Source of the DNA: Congeria kusceri
Lineage: Eukaryota > Mollusca > Bivalvia > Myida > Dreissenidae
Reading direction: 5' to 3'
DNA: 64,000 nt
Assembly: GCA_027627225.1 (NCBI GenBank)
Contig: CM051038.1
Span: forward strand, 41,873,841-41,937,840
The translations under genes were made by a program, and so were the position numbers. Position 1 is the stretch's first letter. The number at the start of each line of letters is the position of its first letter. The notes beneath the pieces are model-generated. The model searched no databases. It saw nothing but the letters and a program-made list of their open reading frames with translations, and was not told the origin of the DNA. Positions 60,750 through 64,000 of this stretch are shown here, in pieces.

Positions 60750-62040
60750 CCACTTTCCCATCTCACGATGGCGATACTTTATTTATTCTTATTTAAAAAT
60801 CCCTGTATGCATGACAATATTATGCTCTGGAAAAATATTCGATATTTGACCTTAAGATGTAACATTGACTTTTGCCCTAGGGACCTGGTGCTTGGACAAG
60901 ACATACAACATCATGATGGTGATCATTTATAACAGCTTACATTGTATTTGGAAATCCCTCCATGGGTGACAAAATTATGCTCTGGACAAACATTTGACCT
61001 CGAAATACGACCTTGACCATGACCCTACGGATGTGGTTCTTGGTTCTTACATACCGTCTCCTGATTTGCCTGTTACGCGAATAGCAACATGATATTACTT
61101 CTGGCAAGTTATTTAAAAATGCTTTCATGCTTGACAAAATTATGCTCAGGACAAAGTTTATGGATTTATTTATTGTATTTGTCCTCAAAGTATGACTCTG
61201 ACATTTGATCTAGGGACCTGGTTCCTATACGCGACACAACTTCTCATGATACTACCTCATGCCTGAAAAAAATCAGATTCTAAATATGTTTTGACTTTTG
61301 ACATTGAATATGACCTTGACCTTGGATAAAATGACCTGGTCCTTGAGGATGACACAATGTCTCATAAAGCTTATCACTTCTGGAATGTTATTTGAAAATC
61401 CGTCCGTGATGGACACATAATATGATCCACTATTTCTTTCATATTTTTCTTTGACCTTGATCTTTGACATAGGGACCTGCTTCTGCATGTGAGATACCGT
61501 CTTACAGTGTTTATCACTTCTGCTAAGTTTAAAATCCATCCGGACAAAGATATGCTCCGGACTAAGTGGTCATGATTGATTTCTTATATTTTACCTTTAA
61601 CCTTGAATTATGACCTCGACCGTACACCTAGGGACCTGGATTTTGCGTGCGACACTCCCTCTCATCATGCTTGTCATCTCTGCCAAGATATTTGAAAATC
61701 CATCCATGCCTGACAAAGATATGCCCGTACAAAGTGTTCAGGATTGTTTTCTAATACTTGACATTTGACCTTGAACTGTAACCTTGACCTTGTTCTTGCG
61801 CGCGACACTCCATCTCACCAAATTTTTCAATTCTTCCAAGTTATTTGAAAATCCATCAATGCTAGACAAAGTAATGCCCCGGATAAAATGTTAAGGGTTG
61901 ATTTTTTATGGTTGATCTTGACCTTTGACCTAGGCACCTGGTTCTTGCGCGTGACACTTTGTGTGAATACGCTTGTCATTTCTGCTAAGTTATTTGATAA
62001 TCAATCCATGCTGGAAAAGTAATGCTGCAGACAAGCATTT
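60750..62040 (-). repeat. Tandem-core repeat, family 5
   Basis: Eight or nine units of about 150-160 bp, each with ATCCATGCATGACAAA, TATGCTCCGGACAAA, TGACCTTGACCTTTGAC and AGGGACCTGGTTCTTG blocks in diverged form. On the minus strand TGACCTTGACC reads GGTCAAGGTCA. Confidence 0.65.
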
Positions 62041-62044
62041 CTAG

Positions 62045-62675
62045 CCAAAGATTTGCAGTTTTCTTCATTTTGGTGGCCATCTTGTCCGCCATCATGTTTT
62101 TGCGGAAATGCTAAATTATGACAGGGTATCATCACGCGGATTTGTGAATAAAACTGTCTTAGCTACATAAAAATGCAAAAACATTGTGTATATAAGCTAT
62201 TGCACCATTATCTGAAAACAAGCTGTTTATCTGCTGAAGTAATACAAGTATCAGCTAAATCTCTTATTGTTGACAAGATTTCAAGACCCAGCATAAGGGT
62301 ACATCTTACGTCATAAATGACGGCATACATTATTCCAAAATTGTCATTCATTAATATGCTTGGAAAAATGCCATACTTTCTGCGACGTTGTCGCTTAATT
62401 ACATGTCATTGAATTAAATAATGTGTTTGTGTTGTTTACATTTATGTTAATACTGTACATGTATATAGACTTGCCAAGCGAGTTAACCCACAACTGCTAT
62501 TTATAGAAAACTAGTCCAGTTTATGTTATATTTTCACTATAGTAAACATATAAAATTTAATATACATTTATATTTACTGTTCTAAGAGTAGTTATATCAA
62601 AATTAAACTTACATGTATATATTTCACGGAAAAGCATATAATTACGGTGGCATATAGGTGGCATGTGAGTGTTTT
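62045..62675. other. No recognised gene
   Basis: AT-rich spacer without motifs. Confidence 0.45.
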
Positions 62676-62679
62676 TTAT

Positions 62680-62845
62680 CGTGGCCACGACTTAATAACT
62701 CGTGTCCACGACATAATAACTCGTGGCAACAGCATAATAACTCGTGGCCACGAGATATTAACTCGTTGCCACGAGATAATAACTCGTGGATACGACATAG
62801 TAACTCGTGGCCACGAGATAATAACTCGTGTCCACAACGTAATTA
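62680..62845. repeat. Palindromic 21 bp minisatellite
   Basis: About eight copies of ATAATAACTCGTGGCCACGAG. Each unit contains the palindrome CTCGTGGCCACGAG. The unit is a multiple of three, so two overlapping 83-codon open frames arise; these are almost certainly fortuitous. Confidence 0.92.
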
Positions 62846-62849
62846 TCCA

Positions 62850-63455
62850 ATCAGAACAGTGTTTGTGGCGCCAAGAAAGCCCGCTGTTGTCAAATTAAAC
62901 GATACGTAATGTAGATTGTTCGTTGATTTTTTGTCACGTTACAGCAGGTACATAGTCAATATATATTTCAAAATATGGATTGTTTATTTAAAATAAACGT
63001 TTCATTCAGTTATTTTAAAACGTTGCATGCTATTTATTATTTTAACATTGTTAGTAATACGAGTACATATATATGTAGGCCTACATAAATGGCGTTTTGG
63101 CGTAATAATCAACTCATGTTTAGACCTGAGACGTAAGAATAGTTTTACATGATATGCTGTAAACTATTCTATTCTAAGAACGCTGTTAATTTTTGTTGTT
63201 ACTTGGTATATACTCACGCATGTCTTAGGGAATATGCCTCGTTCTAATACGTGTCTACATTTACGCGAAAGAAGAGTGTCATCAAAATTCATTGCAAAAC
63301 GAACAATATGGTATTAATTCTACAATTAGGGAGGGAAAAAATAATGGACTTTTATATTTGTTGAGTATCTGTTTTCTAAAATCGAATGCATGTATTATCG
63401 ACACTAGTACAGTGTATAATGTAATAATACCAACGTATTTAACTAACATGTGAGC
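62850..63455. other. No recognised gene
   Basis: Spacer or intron upstream of the last exon. Confidence 0.4.
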
Positions 63456-63461
63456 AAACAG

Positions 63462-63714
63462 ATTGATCAAAAATCGAAGTGAAGTTACATTGGAAGACGC
63501 CCTGATGTTTTGGACTGGCGCCTCGAGTCGATCACCAATGGGATTTGAGAAGTCCCTTGAGGTTGACTTTGTCACGTCAGTCCAAAAGCAACTACCGGCC
63601 GCACACACACGCGGGATTCTGTTACATCTGACCAGAGGAATTTCTGACCCGGAACTCTTTAGTACAGATTTCATTAAGGCTATTCAGTGGAGCGGCGGTT
63701 TTAATATTGCGTAA
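63462..63714 (+). CDS. Probable terminal exon of a HECT-like protein
   Basis: Behind the acceptor GTGAGCAAACAG the frame reads LIKNRSEVTLEDALMFWTGA, then a PMGFEK segment, QLPAAHTRGILLHL and DFIKAIQWSGGFNIA before TAA. The order (TLEDxLxFxTGA, PxGF, PTAHT-like, F...AI...GF) matches the C-terminal part of HECT-type domains found in many mollusc genes. The catalytic cysteine after the AHT motif (usually AHTC) is an arginine here, so ligase activity is unlikely. Upstream exons were not found. The call rests on motif order only. Confidence 0.45.
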
Positions 63715-64000
63715 TGATGTAATATATGCTCTTTCTAACAGGTAGTTAGATCATCGCAACTACTGACACTTGTTTCTGAAATTTTAACGATTGTTTAAGT
63801 ACGAGTAAATTGTAGTTATTATAAATGCTATTATAGCATATTATATTTTTATAACGTTTCAATTGAGACACTTTTTACTTTTCATTTCATTTCTCGATGT
63901 ACATATGTACGACAGCTTGTCTACACTTATATGTTAGTACTATCGTTAATGAAACGTTTATATTTGGTCATTATTCAACAGAAGTTGTGCTGGTCGTCTG
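63715..64000. other. 3' flank, no feature
   Basis: AT-rich. No further motif to the window edge. Confidence 0.4.

Noticed and set aside
62647..62909. Two overlapping 83-codon repeat proteins
   Set aside because: They are translations of the 21 bp minisatellite, whose length keeps any frame open; nothing suggests a gene.

Overview
The window is AT-rich animal DNA, most probably from a bivalve mollusc (a heterodont such as Dreissena is a guess). The evidence is the mix of families: degenerate Mab-21/cGAS-like and SWIM-YqaJ genes of the kind expanded in bivalves, Penelope-like elements, tRNA-derived SINEs, and long elements with a (GTCC)n or (GGTC)n block followed by 140-160 bp tandem cores full of GGTCAAGGTCA. 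Genes are sparse, have introns, and many are broken.

Layout. 2.1-4.2 kb: Mab-21/cGAS-like pseudogene (-). 4.2-6.7 kb: tandem-core element flanked by GC-rich inverted repeats. 7.1-7.5 kb: THAP-domain remnant (+). 7.8-11.9 kb: two 5'-truncated Penelope-like elements (-); the older one is split by a 1,367 bp tandem-core element flanked by TATTAA on both sides. 12.7-13.0 kb: MITE. 13.2-15.2 kb: SWIM-YqaJ-PHD-like pseudogene (-). 16.9-22.05 kb: nearly full-length LINE (-) with ORF1, endonuclease and reverse transcriptase.

24.4-43.6 kb: a cluster of KCTD-like (BTB/T1) gene copies. One is intact with two exons (32343-33570), one is frameshifted (37.3 kb), one is broken (24.4 kb) and one is a relic (40.0 kb); an orphan exon 1 lies at 43.6 kb. 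The broken first copy runs directly into a 4.1 kb array of 61 bp repeats whose orientation flips near 26.08 kb. hAT, MITE, pogo-like and SINE insertions lie between the copies.

49.9-56.8 kb: a four-exon gene (-) that I assembled from splice signals and matching phases. It encodes a 204-residue type I membrane protein: signal peptide, one Ig domain, stalk, transmembrane helix and short basic tail. Its introns hold further repeats, including a second nested insertion. 58.8-62.0 kb: two more tandem-core repeat families. 62.68-62.84 kb: palindromic 21 bp minisatellite. 63.46-63.71 kb: likely terminal exon of a HECT-like gene.

Only the KCTD-like gene at 32.3-33.6 kb, the Ig gene and perhaps the last exon look functional. 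Many frame breaks fall in homopolymers, so some could be consensus errors in the assembly. No computation or database search was run; all family calls come from reading motifs.
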